Assembly (NCBI RefSeq): GCF_963675975.1
Contig: NZ_OY780939.1
Coordinates: forward strand, 2,356,001 to 2,420,000
Length of the DNA stretch: 64,000 nucleotides
Direction: 5' to 3'
DNA from: Halarcobacter sp.
GTDB taxonomy: Bacteria; Campylobacterota; Campylobacteria; Campylobacterales; Arcobacteraceae
The notes beneath the pieces are model-generated. The model worked only from the letters and a program-made list of their open reading frames with translations. It made no database searches and was not told where the DNA came from. A program made the translations under genes and the position numbers. Position 1 is the stretch's first letter. The number at the start of each line of letters is the position of its first letter. Below are positions 18,247 to 29,000 of this stretch, one piece after another.

Positions 18247-19515
18247 TTATTTTAAAGCTTGATATGCAATATCAGTTCTACATTTCTTACCAGCAAAATG
18301 TACTTGACCACATAATTTGTAAGCTCTATCTCTAGCTTCTTTTATAGACTCACCAAATCCTACACATAATAAAACTCTTCCACCTGTTGCAAAAAGTTTA
18401 TCATCCTCTTTTTCAACACCTGCATATGAAATATGAGTATTATCTAAAATCTCCTCATCAACTATTTCATCTACAATGATTTCTGCTGGTTCTGAAGAGC
18501 CATAAGGATAATTTGCACTTGCCATAACAACAGCAACTCCAAATTGATTTTTAATTTTTATATCTAATTTATCTAATTGTTTTGTAGCACCTTTATAAAA
18601 AAGTTCAGAAACAGGAGTTTCTAATAAAGGCATTAAAATTTCACACTCAGGATCACCAAATCTTACATTATATTCTAAAATAATTGGTTCACCATTTACA
18701 ACCATAACACCTATAAAAAGAACTCCTTCAAAAGGTGCTCCCTCTTTTTTCATACCCTCAAGTGTAGGTTTAATAACTCTTTCTTCAACTTTTTTATAAA
18801 TATCATCATTTACTAAAGGTGTTGGCGCATATGCACCCATTCCACCTGTATTTGGTCCAGTATCACCATCACCTACTCTTTTATGATCTTGTGCAGCTGG
18901 TAATACTTTATAATTATCTCCATCACAAATTGCAAAAATAGATAACTCATATCCATCTAAATACTCTTCAACTACAATTGAAGTTCCAGCATCACCAAAT
19001 GATTCACCACTTAGCATATCAGAAGCTGCTTCTTTTGCTTCTGCTTTTGTTTGTGCAATAATTACACCTTTTCCTGCACATAAACCATCTGCTTTTACAA
19101 CTATTGGTTCACTCATAGTATCAATAAAATCATGTGCTTCTTTTTCATTTGTAGTTTCTATAAACGCTGCTGTTGGTATATTATATTTCTTTAAAATATT
19201 TTTCATATAAACTTTTGATCCCTCTAATTGTGCAGCTTTTGCACTAGGTCCAAAAATAGTTAAATCATTCGCTTTAAAAATATCAACAACACCATCTACT
19301 AAAGGAGCTTCAGGTCCTACAATTGTTAAATCTATATTATTATCTTTTGCCCAAATTGCTAATTCATTATAATCTTTTATATTTATATTTGTACCTAAAT
19401 TGTCAGTTGCACCATTTCCAGGCATAAAAAAGATATTATGATTCTCTTCTTCTTTTGATATAGCTAACCCTATTGAGTATTCTCTTCCACCACTACCAAG
19501 TATTAAAATGTTCAC
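18247..19515 (-). CDS. purD: Phosphoribosylamine-glycine ligase PurD (GARS)
   Basis: ATP-grasp enzyme joining phosphoribosylamine and glycine in purine synthesis. It has the N-terminal [25 protein letters not shown], the ATP-grasp segment [15 protein letters not shown], and [22 protein letters not shown], all signature GARS sequences. The length of 422 residues is normal. It is the first protein gene downstream of the predicted 6S RNA and probably heads the purD-RDD-lptD-PRT-pnp unit. Confidence 0.96.
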   Translation of the reverse strand: MNILILGSGGREYSIGLAISKEEENHNIFFMPGNGATDNLGTNINIKDYNELAIWAKDNNIDLTIVGPEAPLVDGVVDIFKANDLTIFGPSAKAAQLEGSKVYMKNILKKYNIPTAAFIETTNEKEAHDFIDTMSEPIVVKADGLCAGKGVIIAQTKAEAKEAASDMLSGESFGDAGTSIVVEEYLDGYELSIFAICDGDNYKVLPAAQDHKRVGDGDTGPNTGGMGAYAPTPLVNDDIYKKVEERVIKPTLEGMKKEGAPFEGVLFIGVMVVNGEPIILEYNVRFGDPECEILMPLLETPVSELFYKGATKQLDKLDIKIKNQFGVAVVMASANYPYGSSEPAEIIVDEIVDEEILDNTHISYAGVEKEDDKLFATGGRVLLCVGFGESIKEARDRAYKLCGQVHFAGKKCRTDIAYQALK

Positions 19516-19544
19516 AGATTTTCCTTAAAAAAAGTAATAAAAAA

Positions 19545-19728
19545 TATATATCCAAGTAGTCGTTAACCATCAAATGGCCCTAAAAGCCAACGTTAGCAGG
19601 TAAGAACTATGCATTAGGAGCTGAAATACTAAAAAGTAAACGCTACACACCGCGTAACTTACAATTACCCACAAAATAAAAGTATCGGACCCTCAACAAT
19701 GGAAATCCCGTGCTACTTAGATATATAT
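19545..19728 (-). ncRNA. ssrS: 6S RNA (SsrS) candidate
   Basis: A 184-base non-coding stretch, distinctly less AT-rich than the other gaps, that folds as one long interrupted hairpin. Its ends form a closing stem (ATATATATC-T-AAGTAG at the 5' side against CTACTT-G-GATATATAT at the 3' side, one G-U pair), and an apical hairpin AAGUUACGC / GCGUUUACUU lies near the middle. The minus-strand segment TGAGGGTCCGATAC resembles TGAGCCGATAT of E. coli 6S RNA. The size, the rod shape with an open centre and, from memory, the position before purD in related bacteria all point to 6S RNA, which binds sigma-70 RNA polymerase. Confidence 0.8.
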
Positions 19729-19758
19729 TATTTTAACTAATTATCTTTAAATTAAACA

Positions 19759-20394
19759 TTAAAAACTATCCACCATCGCAAGTTTTATACACTCTTCAAT
19801 GGAAGTTTTATCACTAATCTTAAAATCAACATAATCTGGTAAATATTTAGCTGTGGTTTTTCCTATTACAATTGCTTTTAAACTACTGTCCCAAGTATAA
19901 GTTTTAAAAAAACATTCTATACTAGAAGGTGAAGTAAATATAATAGTAGAATTCTTTTCTATTTTTTTATTTATATTATCATTACAAATAGTTTTATATG
20001 TGATCAATTCATCAATATCTATACCTGATTTTTTTAAAGTTTCAACTAAATTAGATACAACTCTTAAAGCTCTAATATACAAAACTTTTTTATCTTTTAA
20101 TAAAGGAATAAGTTCTTTAGCAAAGTCATTTCCATGTCCGCTATTTCCTGTAAACTTAACATCTCCACCCTCTTTACTAATAACATCTGCAGTTTTTTGA
20201 GCTATTGCATAAGAAGGGATACTTTTCCAATCATTATTAAAAGAATCTAAAGAGTATACAGCGTTTTTTGAAGTAAAAATTAAAGCATCATATTCTTTTA
20301 AATCTACATTAGATTTAATATATTCTATTTTAAAAACTTCAATATTTTCAACACTATCATATTTTTGATTACTAAGTAGATATATTTTTGACAT
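19759..20394 (-). CDS. hemD: Uroporphyrinogen-III synthase HemD
   Basis: Cyclises hydroxymethylbilane to uroporphyrinogen III in heme biosynthesis. The family is poorly conserved; support comes from YDALIFTSKNAVYSLDSF (about 34-51), the central VLYIRALRVVSNLVETLKKSGIDIDELITYKT and the C-terminal TIIFTSPSSIECFFKTY...AIVIGKTTAKYL, the usual HemD landmarks. The length of 211 residues is slightly short but normal for Campylobacterota. It follows the SulP gene by 2 bases. Confidence 0.88.
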   Translation of the reverse strand: MSKIYLLSNQKYDSVENIEVFKIEYIKSNVDLKEYDALIFTSKNAVYSLDSFNNDWKSIPSYAIAQKTADVISKEGGDVKFTGNSGHGNDFAKELIPLLKDKKVLYIRALRVVSNLVETLKKSGIDIDELITYKTICNDNINKKIEKNSTIIFTSPSSIECFFKTYTWDSSLKAIVIGKTTAKYLPDYVDFKISDKTSIEECIKLAMVDSF

Positions 20395-20396
20395 TT

Positions 20397-21983
20397 TTAT
20401 CTTTCGTATTCATTTTTTTGTATTGAGTTTACAGCATCATCAATATTACTAAATATTTTACTATTATTAAAAACCTTACTACTATCTACTTTTAAAACTT
20501 TTCTTTTTTGGGAATGTTTTAATAAAAGTACAACTTCAATACCATTTTCTTTTAGTTTTTTTATAATCTCTTCAATCATAAATATAGCTGAAATATCTAA
20601 AAAATGAACTTTTAAACAATTTAATATAACAAACTTTGTTTGGGGTTTTATTTTATCAATTTTTCTATCTAATATTGATGCTGTTCCAAAAAATAAAGAA
20701 CCATCAATCTCTAATATCTCAATATCTCTATTATCTAAATTAATATCAAAATCAAATTTTTTATTTACATGGGATGTTTGCATTCTTGTTCTTTTTGAAA
20801 CTTTATAAACTGCAACAATTGATGCAAAAGTGATACCTACTCCAACAGCCATAATTAAATCTACGAAAATTGTAAGTAAAAATACAGTAAGCATTATAAG
20901 TAAATCAACCCTTGAAACTTTATTTATAATTTTTAAAAATTTATAATCTAAAATGTCAAAACCAACTTTTATTAAAACACCTGATAAAACTGATAAGGGT
21001 ATTTTTGATGCAAGTGGAGCTAAAAAAAGTACTATAACTAATAAAGTTAAGGCATGAATCATTCCAGAAAGTCTAGACTTTCCACCACTTTTTATATTTA
21101 TTACTGTTCTCATAGTAGCACCTGCTCCTGGAATCGCTCCAACCAATGAACATAAACTATTACCTATACCTTGAGCTATTAATTCTTGATTTGGCTTATG
21201 GTTAGTTTTGATCATAGAATCGGCAACTAAAGAGGTTAACAAGGTATCTATAGAGCCCAATAAAGCTAAAGTAATTGCTAAAGTAATTATAGTACTTAAA
21301 TTTAAAAGATCAAAACTTGTTGGTATTTTAAAATCTGGTAAGCCCATAGGAATTTCACCAATAGTTGGAACACTATAATTCATAAATATAGCCAAATAAG
21401 TAACAATAACTAAAGCAATTAAGGCTGAAGGAACATATTTGCTAATAGATTTAGGGGTAAAAAACATTATAACTAAAGTTATAGTAGCTAATATAATGGA
21501 ATCACTACTTGCTAATTTAAAACTATTGGGAATCTCTACTATGGTTTTAATAACTGAACCATAAGAATCAACACCAATAAATGGATTTATCTGTAAAATT
21601 ATAATAATCACACCAATTCCACACATAAAACCAGAAATAACAGGATATGGAATATATTTTATCCATTTACCAATTTTAATAATTCCAAAAGAAATTTGTA
21701 TAATTCCAGCTAAAAATATAACGGTTATTACAGACTCAAAATCGTTTTGAAATGTTGCTATAGCAGTTGCTGTAACAACAGTCATTGGTCCTGTTGGACC
21801 TGAGATTTGAGTTGGGGTTCCTCCAAAAAGTGATGCAAAAAAACCTAAAATAATTGCACCATAAAGACCAGCAGTTGCCCCTGCATCACTTGCTACTCCA
21901 AATGCAAGAGCTAAAGGTAAAGCAACAACAGCTGCTGTTACTCCACCAAAAAAATCATTTTTAATACTATTTATATTTATCAA
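20397..21983 (-). CDS. SulP-family anion transporter with STAS domain
   Basis: Inner-membrane transporter of the SulP/SLC26 family (sulfate, bicarbonate or other anions). The N-terminal part carries about 12 hydrophobic segments with the family signature GLYGAIILGFFASLFGGTPTQISGPTGPM (about 40-68). The C-terminal STAS domain starts near residue 430 (IEILEIDGSLFFG...FVILNCLKVHFLDISAIFMIEEII). The length of 528 residues is typical. The substrate cannot be told from sequence; some close relatives act as bicarbonate transporters. A second, diverged SulP gene is at 48590-50134. Confidence 0.88.
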   Translation of the reverse strand: MININSIKNDFFGGVTAAVVALPLALAFGVASDAGATAGLYGAIILGFFASLFGGTPTQISGPTGPMTVVTATAIATFQNDFESVITVIFLAGIIQISFGIIKIGKWIKYIPYPVISGFMCGIGVIIIILQINPFIGVDSYGSVIKTIVEIPNSFKLASSDSIILATITLVIMFFTPKSISKYVPSALIALVIVTYLAIFMNYSVPTIGEIPMGLPDFKIPTSFDLLNLSTIITLAITLALLGSIDTLLTSLVADSMIKTNHKPNQELIAQGIGNSLCSLVGAIPGAGATMRTVINIKSGGKSRLSGMIHALTLLVIVLFLAPLASKIPLSVLSGVLIKVGFDILDYKFLKIINKVSRVDLLIMLTVFLLTIFVDLIMAVGVGITFASIVAVYKVSKRTRMQTSHVNKKFDFDINLDNRDIEILEIDGSLFFGTASILDRKIDKIKPQTKFVILNCLKVHFLDISAIFMIEEIIKKLKENGIEVVLLLKHSQKRKVLKVDSSKVFNNSKIFSNIDDAVNSIQKNEYER

Positions 21984-22005
21984 GGACTAAATCCCTCCTT
22001 AAAAA

Positions 22006-23433
22006 TTAAAACTCCTCTATATCTTCCTCATCAATTTCTCTTTGACCTTTTTTTCTAGCAACAACATGAATTGGTGTACCTTCAAAGTTTATATTATCTC
22101 TTAAAAAATTAATCAAATATCTTTTATATGAGAAGTGTAAAAATTTTGGCTTATTCATAATAAGGGCAATTCTAGGGGGTTTTGTTTCAAATTGAGTTGC
22201 ATAATATATTCTAAGATAATTACCAGCAGGACTAGGAAGTGCATGCCTTATAGTTGCTGTTTCAATCACTTTATTAAGAACAGAAGTTGGAACTCTTTGT
22301 GAATAATTATCATATATCTCAACTAATTTGTCTTTTAATCTATCGATACTTCTTCCTGTTTTTGCAGAAACAGCAATAATAGGTGCATAATAAAGAAATT
22401 TAAATTTACTTCTTACTTTTTCTTCTAGTTTTTTAAACTCATCTGCATTTTCATCCCATTTATTTAAAACAATAATAGTTCCTAAACCATATTCATCAAC
22501 TAAACCTGCAATTTTTTCATCTAAATCAACTAATTCTTTAGAAGCATCCAATACAACAAGAGCTAAGTTAGCTTTTTCTAACATCTCTTTTGTTCTCATT
22601 AAAGCAAATTTTTCAATACCTTCAATTCGCCCTCTTCTTCTTAAACCTGCTGTATCAACAAAAGTAATGTTTTTACCTTTATATTCAAACGATTCATCAA
22701 CTGGATCAATTGTTGTACCTGCAATTGATGAAACAACTGATCTTTCTTCTCCAACAAGTGCATTTAAAATAGAAGATTTTCCAACATTAACTCTTCCAAT
22801 AATTGCGACTCTAATTTCACCATCATCTTCTACTCTTTGATTATTTATATCTTCAATAGGGTCTAAAAAATCTTCTAGGAAATCATCTCCATCCTCTTCA
22901 ATAACAACTTCAGGTTCCTCTTTTCTTGGAGGTAATTGGTATGAGATCCACTCAAAAAGTCTTTTTGTACCTCTATTATGAGATACTGAAATACCAAAAA
23001 GATTCTCTTCATCAATACCAAATTCATAAAAAGACCAAAGTCTTTCTAGCTCTTTATCATTATCAATTTTATTTACAATCAATGCAAGTTTTTTGTCAAG
23101 AGCTTGAAGCTCATAAAATAGTTCTTTATCTTTTTCATCTGGTATTTTCTTTCCATCAACCATAAAAAGTATTATATCAGCCTCTTTTGCACACTCTACA
23201 GCTTTTTTCTTAACATTTGAAAATATCTCATCATTGGTGTCATCAATACCACCAGTATCAAGCATTATTGCATCTCTTTCTAATATTTCTACTTCATGTT
23301 TTCTAATATCTCTTGTAGTACCAGCCATATCAGAAACAATAGCAATTCTTTTTTTTGCAATTCTATTAAATAGAGATGACTTACCAACATTTGGCTGTCC
23401 TATTAATGCAATTTTTTTAAGCTCGTTATTCAT
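22006..23433 (-). CDS. der: Ribosome assembly GTPase Der (EngA)
   Basis: Double-GTPase needed for 50S subunit maturation. There are two complete G domains: the first with GQPNVGKSS (12-20), DTGG and NKID; the second with GRVNVGKSS (about 213-221), DTAGLRRRGR and NKWD. They are separated by an acidic linker (about 175-205) and followed by a C-terminal KH-like domain rich in basic residues (RIALIMNKPKFLHFSYKRYLINFLR). The length of 475 residues is normal. The start is an ATG at 23433, downstream of the hpf terminator. Confidence 0.96.
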   Translation of the reverse strand: MNNELKKIALIGQPNVGKSSLFNRIAKKRIAIVSDMAGTTRDIRKHEVEILERDAIMLDTGGIDDTNDEIFSNVKKKAVECAKEADIILFMVDGKKIPDEKDKELFYELQALDKKLALIVNKIDNDKELERLWSFYEFGIDEENLFGISVSHNRGTKRLFEWISYQLPPRKEEPEVVIEEDGDDFLEDFLDPIEDINNQRVEDDGEIRVAIIGRVNVGKSSILNALVGEERSVVSSIAGTTIDPVDESFEYKGKNITFVDTAGLRRRGRIEGIEKFALMRTKEMLEKANLALVVLDASKELVDLDEKIAGLVDEYGLGTIIVLNKWDENADEFKKLEEKVRSKFKFLYYAPIIAVSAKTGRSIDRLKDKLVEIYDNYSQRVPTSVLNKVIETATIRHALPSPAGNYLRIYYATQFETKPPRIALIMNKPKFLHFSYKRYLINFLRDNINFEGTPIHVVARKKGQREIDEEDIEEF

Positions 23434-23454
23434 TTAAATTAAAATCCTTCTAAA

Positions 23455-23492
23455 ATTAAAAAAGGCATTAGCCTAAAAAGACTAATACCTTT
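23455..23492 (-). terminator. Rho-independent terminator after hpf
   Basis: On the minus strand an 11-bp stem AAAGGTATTAG / CTAATGCCTTT (one G-U pair, 10-base loop) is followed by TTTAATTTT. It lies between the hpf stop and the der start, so it probably ends the hpf transcript. Confidence 0.7.
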
Positions 23493-23511
23493 AGGTAATT
23501 TGAATATATTA

Positions 23512-24054
23512 TTAATATAATCCAAATTTCCCTTCTTCTTTTGCTTTGTATAATACTCTTAAGTTATCATCTTTGTCATAGAATACTTTAAATAAATCCT
23601 CACTAGCTTTTAAGCTTTCTACAGCTTCTTCAATATCAATTGGTTTATAAGAAGCTAATTTTACAGGAATAATTTCGTTTTCATACTTTTCTAACTGAGC
23701 AGCTACTTCGTCTTGAACTTCAATAGCTTCAACTTCAGAAAGCTTAGTAGCTTTGTGTCCTGTAATTTTGTCATGATGTCTTCTTAAAACTTTTGAAACT
23801 CTATCAACAGCAATGTCAATAGCAGCGTATAAGTCTTTATCTTTTTGTTTAACAACAACCGTATCTAAATGTGCAATATTTAAAGTAAATTCAAAAGTAA
23901 ATGCTTTTCTTCCGTTTTTTTCTTCTTGAGATATAATTGCACCAACAGATATAATATCTAAATTATATTTTTTAAAAATTTCTATTGAACTATTAACATA
24001 ATCTTTAATAGGTTCAGTTAATTCTATGTGTCTTCCTACAATACTTGTATTCAT
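23512..24054 (-). CDS. hpf: Long ribosome hibernation-promoting factor HPF
   Basis: Binds idle 70S ribosomes and, in the long form, drives 100S dimer formation. The N-terminal HPF/YfiA domain (about 1-100: TSIVGRHIELTEPIKDYVNSSI, then an RRHHDK basic patch) is followed by a linker and the short C-terminal dimerisation domain (LFKVFYDKDDNLRVLYKAKEEGKFGLY). I chose the ATG at 24054 (180 residues) because AAAGGAG lies 6 bases before it; the frame is open 15 codons further upstream but that part has no conserved start or SD. It has its own terminator. Confidence 0.92.
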   Translation of the reverse strand: MNTSIVGRHIELTEPIKDYVNSSIEIFKKYNLDIISVGAIISQEEKNGRKAFTFEFTLNIAHLDTVVVKQKDKDLYAAIDIAVDRVSKVLRRHHDKITGHKATKLSEVEAIEVQDEVAAQLEKYENEIIPVKLASYKPIDIEEAVESLKASEDLFKVFYDKDDNLRVLYKAKEEGKFGLY

Positions 24055-24153
24055 AACATACTCCTTTTGCTTATATAATAAATTAATTCTAACATACAAT
24101 TGATTAATTAATAGTCATGGTGTAAGAAATAATAAGATTAATATTGAAAATCA

Positions 24154-25308
24154 TCAATAATATATAGAAATTAATTCAAGAATAATGTTTAAATTATTAA
24201 TCCTAATATCAAGTTCTCTCATAGATTTAGTATTGGATAAAATCTCCACATCTTCGATAGCTTTAAACCCTGCTTTATATTCATCTTCCACAGAAGATAG
24301 TAACTCATCATATAAAGCTATATCTTTTTTGACAATATTATTTAGTTTTTTATATTTTTCAATATTTTTTATTGATTTTTCATAATCATTTGTTTCATCA
24401 ATTTTTGTTTGTTCTAATTCTTTTTTTGCTAAAAGATAATTTACCTGGCTTGATTCTATACTATTTAAAGATGAAAAACTAAAAGGTATACTAACACTTA
24501 AACCATAATTATAACTCTTTTCATCAGAAATTGTTTCTTCTGAAAAATCATAAGAGTAATTTGTATTAAATGAAACTTTTGGCAAATAATCACTTTTATT
24601 TATTTTATGGATGTATTTTTTAAGTTCTTGATTTAAAGATGCAAGTTTTACATCTTTTGATTCTTTCAAATATGTATCTAAATCTTTTATTTTAAGATTT
24701 GGTATATCTATTTTATCATAATCTAAATTTGTATATTTTCTTAAGTCTCTTAGATATTGATATTTACTATTTTCTTGAGAAATAATCTCCTCTTCTAAGG
24801 CATTTTTATCCATAATTGCATCATTTAATGTTGTAACATCAGTTTCACCCGCTTTATACTCTTCTTTTAATATATTTAAATTTATCTCTTCATTTTTAAG
24901 GGAAAACTTTTGTTTTTCTATATTTAAATCAGTTAATTTTGCATTTAAAACATTTGTATAAATTTCATTAATATAATTATCAAAAGTGATATCTAAATCT
25001 AAAAGACTATACTCTTCTTGAATCTGTGCCATATCAATAATATTTGAAATTGCACCAAATCTAAATATATCTTGATTATAAGATAATGAAAAAGTTTTAG
25101 TAGTGGTATTATCTTTATCTTTTGAAATATCAGTATTTACATTTATATTAGATAACCAATCTTTTTCATCAACTTTTTTATCTTCATTTATAATCTTTTT
25201 TTCTAACTCTAATATCTCTTTTTTAGTGTTAGTAAAAAGATTTATTCCTTCACTTGAAAATAGAGGAATAGAAATAAACAATAAAAGAATTGATATTTTT
25301 TTATTCAT
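24154..25308 (-). CDS. TolC-family outer-membrane efflux channel
   Basis: Outer-membrane component of the RND efflux system. It has a signal peptide (KKISILLLFISIPLFSSEG), then long amphipathic helices typical of TolC proteins (EINLNILKEEYKAGETDVTTLNDAI and the repeat-like LSSVEDEYKAGFKAIEDVEIL), reflecting the duplicated TolC fold. At 384 residues it is shorter than E. coli TolC. Its start overlaps the end of the adaptor gene by 8 bases. Order and size agree with a CmeDEF/HefDEF-like set, where the CmeD/HefD equivalent is the channel. Confidence 0.85.
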   Translation of the reverse strand: MNKKISILLLFISIPLFSSEGINLFTNTKKEILELEKKIINEDKKVDEKDWLSNINVNTDISKDKDNTTTKTFSLSYNQDIFRFGAISNIIDMAQIQEEYSLLDLDITFDNYINEIYTNVLNAKLTDLNIEKQKFSLKNEEINLNILKEEYKAGETDVTTLNDAIMDKNALEEEIISQENSKYQYLRDLRKYTNLDYDKIDIPNLKIKDLDTYLKESKDVKLASLNQELKKYIHKINKSDYLPKVSFNTNYSYDFSEETISDEKSYNYGLSVSIPFSFSSLNSIESSQVNYLLAKKELEQTKIDETNDYEKSIKNIEKYKKLNNIVKKDIALYDELLSSVEDEYKAGFKAIEDVEILSNTKSMRELDIRINNLNIILELISIYY

Positions 25309-26008
25309 ATTTAAACTCCACTTTTGTTACTTTACCAAAATTTTTATTATCCAATACAATAGTTACTTTATGTGCAGAAACATATGTTTCATCTAGAGTT
25401 TTATCAATTTTTTCTATATAAGCAGAAGAGATTTTATCATCCAAATAGATCTTCTTAGTTTTTATGTCTTTATAATCACTAGCACTAACATATACAATAA
25501 GCTTAGATTTTGATATATCTTGAACTGTTGCTAATTGTGCCCCTGTAGATACATAATCTCCTTTATCAACTAAGAAGTTTTTTACATATAAGTTATCTAT
25601 TTTAATAGTTTTTTTACTTATAATATCCCGTAATTCTTCTATTGATAATTTTAAAGAATCAATCGATAATCTTATATCTAAAAGTTCACTATATTTATCA
25701 TCTTTATCAGATTGACTTTTCCCTCTAATTTTAATAAATTTTCCATAGCTTGTTTCATAAATTTTTAATTTTTGCTTGTTTAAGTCTAATTGGTTTTTAT
25801 AAATTTTTAATTGTTTTTGTTCTAGTGAATCATCAAGTTTTATTAAAACTTTATTTACAATTTTTGTTTCATCATTTTTATCTAAATTTACTATTTGTCC
25901 TGATGTTTGAGAGTAAATTGTATACTCTTCATAAGGTTCAATTTTAGTCATATAAGTTTGAGAAAATAAAAAAACTGGCAAAGCTATTATTAGTAAATAT
26001 TTTTTCAT
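25301..26008 (-). CDS. Periplasmic adaptor (HlyD/MFP-like) of RND efflux system
   Basis: Short membrane-fusion protein of 235 residues. It has a signal peptide (MKKYLLIIALPVFLFSQ), a lipoyl half-motif (YSQTSGQIVNLDKNDETKIVNKVLIKLDD, about 32-61), a coiled-coil hairpin (about 62-145), the second lipoyl half (NFLVDKGDYVSTGAQLATVQD, about 144-165) and a small beta domain. It is much shorter than AcrA (about 400), as is the CmeE/HefE type of adaptor. It is two bases downstream of the RND pump and overlaps the TolC gene. Confidence 0.83.
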   Translation of the reverse strand: MKKYLLIIALPVFLFSQTYMTKIEPYEEYTIYSQTSGQIVNLDKNDETKIVNKVLIKLDDSLEQKQLKIYKNQLDLNKQKLKIYETSYGKFIKIRGKSQSDKDDKYSELLDIRLSIDSLKLSIEELRDIISKKTIKIDNLYVKNFLVDKGDYVSTGAQLATVQDISKSKLIVYVSASDYKDIKTKKIYLDDKISSAYIEKIDKTLDETYVSAHKVTIVLDNKNFGKVTKVEFKYE

Positions 26009-26010
26009 AT

Positions 26011-29000
26011 TTAATCCTTAATTTTAAATAATGTTGCATATAATGCAGGTACATAAATTAGATTTAGTATTGTTCCCCAAGCTATTCCAAATCCAAGTGA
26101 TATTGCAATTGGTTGAAGCATAATTGATTCACCTGTAGGGAAGAATATAAGTGTTGAAAGACCAAGAATTGTTGTGATTGAAGTAATTAGAATTGGTCTT
26201 ACTCTTTGTTTTGCTTTTATAAAAAACTCTTTTCTATTTTTTGTATTATGTAAAAAATCTAACATAATAATTCCATCATTAATTACAACACCTGCTAATC
26301 CTAACATACCAATTAATGATTGAGAGTTTATGTTTACGCCCATGATAAAGTGCCCTATAATTGCACCAACAGCTGTAAAAGGGATAACAGATAGAATAAT
26401 AAAGGCGCTTTTAAATGATGGAAAATTGATAAGTAAAGTTATAAATATCAAAAATAATCCTACTAAAAATGATTTTAGCATATCACTAGCCATTTGAGCA
26501 CTTTTTTCCCTTTCTCCACCATAATTTATTATGATTCCTTTTTCTCGTGATTCTTTTAAAATAGGTTCAAGTTTTTCTAATACTTCATTTGCACTAGTTT
26601 GTGATTTTTCTATATTTGCAAAAATATTTTTTTGTATTTGTCCATTCTCTTTTTCTATTTTTTGGAAATTTCTTTCTATTTTAAAATCTACCAACTCTTG
26701 AAGTTCAATCTTTTTATCATCTATATTTATTAAAAAATGTTTTAAATCATCTAGATTATCTTTATAAATTGACTGGGTTACAATCTCTATAACCCCATCT
26801 TCATTAAAAGTATTTGCTTGTTCTTTTTCCATAAAATAGTTTGCAACTTGCAGGGCAATTTCACTGTCTGTTAAACCTAAAGATTGGGCATAGGCATTTA
26901 AAGAGTATTTGTATTCACTTTCCCCTAATTCTGTATTATCTGTAACATCTTTAACACCGTTGATTTTTGATAATTCTTCTTTGATTTTATCTATATTTTT
27001 TAGCAACAATGATTTATTTTCATTACTTAATTTTAATTCAATATCAGATTTTACAATCCCTATTCTTCTGGTTATTATATTAAAAGCAACTGCATTATCT
27101 TGTTTAGTTAATGGTGTTACTATTTCTCTTATGTTTTTCATTGCTGTTTGGGTATCTACTGTTCTGATTTTATCTTTTTGTTCAAAATCAAAACTAAGAC
27201 TTAATATAGGATTTATATATTTTTGTAAAAAATTATCTTGTTTTAAATCTTCTAATTCTAATGATAATTGAAACCCATTTTCAATTGTTTCACTCTCACT
27301 AACAATATTTGTGAATCTACCAACTGTGGTATCTATATTTTTTATAAATAGTTTTTTTGAATTTTCTAACAATATATCTTCATATTTTTTCACTATTTCA
27401 TTTGTATCTTTTAAAGATATAGATTCGTTAAGTTTTACAGATACAGTTACACTTCTTGAATCCATATCAGGCATCATTTGAAATCTACTATTTTGAATCA
27501 ATATAAAAGTTAAAACAGGAACTGATACAAAAAACAATAAAAGAAAAGTTCTTTTATAGTGTATAACCTTATGAAGTATTGATTCATAAAAATTATATGC
27601 TTTTGTCCAATCAAGCATTTTTTCTTTTCTTTTTAAAATATGTTTGGCATGCAAAGGAAGAAATAGAAATGATTCTATAAGTGAAGAGAATATTAATACA
27701 GCAATTACAATTGGAATCATTCTCATGAGATTACCTAACTCTCCACTTATTAGTAACATTGGTAAAAATGCAAAAATAGTTGTAAATGCAGCTATTAAAA
27801 CAGGTGCAATCATCTCTTTTGCACCAATAAGTACAGCTTTATCTAAATCCTCACCATCATCCAAATGCCTTTGGATATTTTCACTTACAATAATTGCATC
27901 ATCAACAACAATACCTAAGGATATAAGCATAGCCATTAAAGAGATCATATTTAAACTATAACCTGCTTGTTCTATAACCAAAAGACCTAAAATAAAAGAA
28001 AATGGTATACCCATTACAATAACTAAAGATAATCTTGGACTAATTAATAAGTGCATAGAAAGTCCTACTAATATTAAACCTAAGGTTATATTTGCAATGA
28101 TTGTTTTAATTCTATCATTTACAGGTTCACTACTATCTCTTGTAATTATTGTTTCTATATCATCAGTAGAATTTGAAAATGTTGTTAACATCTTTTTTAT
28201 TTCATTAGCAACTGCAATGGAATCACCTGAATCATCTTTATAAACATTCAAAGAAATAGTATTTTTCCCATTTAATCTTGAGATTGTTTCATCCACAGGA
28301 TAATCAATAGTTATAGTTGCAATATCTTTTAGGTATACTCTTTTGTTATCAACTTTTATAATAGTATTTGCCCAAACTTCTTGGTCAAATTTATTATTAT
28401 TTGCACTCATATATACATGATTCCCTGTTTGTTCAACTTGTGCAACAGGATAAATATAAGAGAAGTTTTTTATTGCATTTATTACAGAGCTAGATTCTAA
28501 ACCATACATATCAATTTTTTTATGGTCTAGTAAAATATCAATTTCTAAACTACTATCGCCAAAAATTTGAACTTCATTTATATTTGAAATTTGTAAAAGT
28601 TTTGTTTTTAATTTTTTTGAAATATCTAAAAGCTCAGCTTTAGTTCTATTTTTTGACAAAATAGAGATATTTAATAGTGACATTTGGTGCTCGGCACTTG
28701 AAACAGTAGGTTCAGTCATATCACTTGGTAAATATTTTTTAGCTGAAGTTACAGCATCTTCTATATCATCTTGAACTTTTTTCTTATCTGCACCATCTTG
28801 TAGCTCTACACTAATAGAAAAACTTCCATTTGTAATAGTTGAATTAACCTCTTTTACATCAGAAATTGTATCTATTTGATTTTCTATTTCAACAACAGCA
28901 AAATTATTTAAACTATCAGCACTAGCCCCTGTATAACTACCACTAACATAAATACTATCTAAAGTAACAGTGGGAAACATCTCTTTAGGAATTTTATGAT

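Noticed and set aside
19545-19728. Purine riboswitch or leader of purD
   Set aside because: The ends of the element pair with each other into a single 184-nt rod, there is no three-way purine junction, and the sequence resembles 6S RNA.
24054-24099. Longer hpf start at 24099
   Set aside because: The AAAGGAG site serves the ATG at 24054 and the conserved domain begins right after it.
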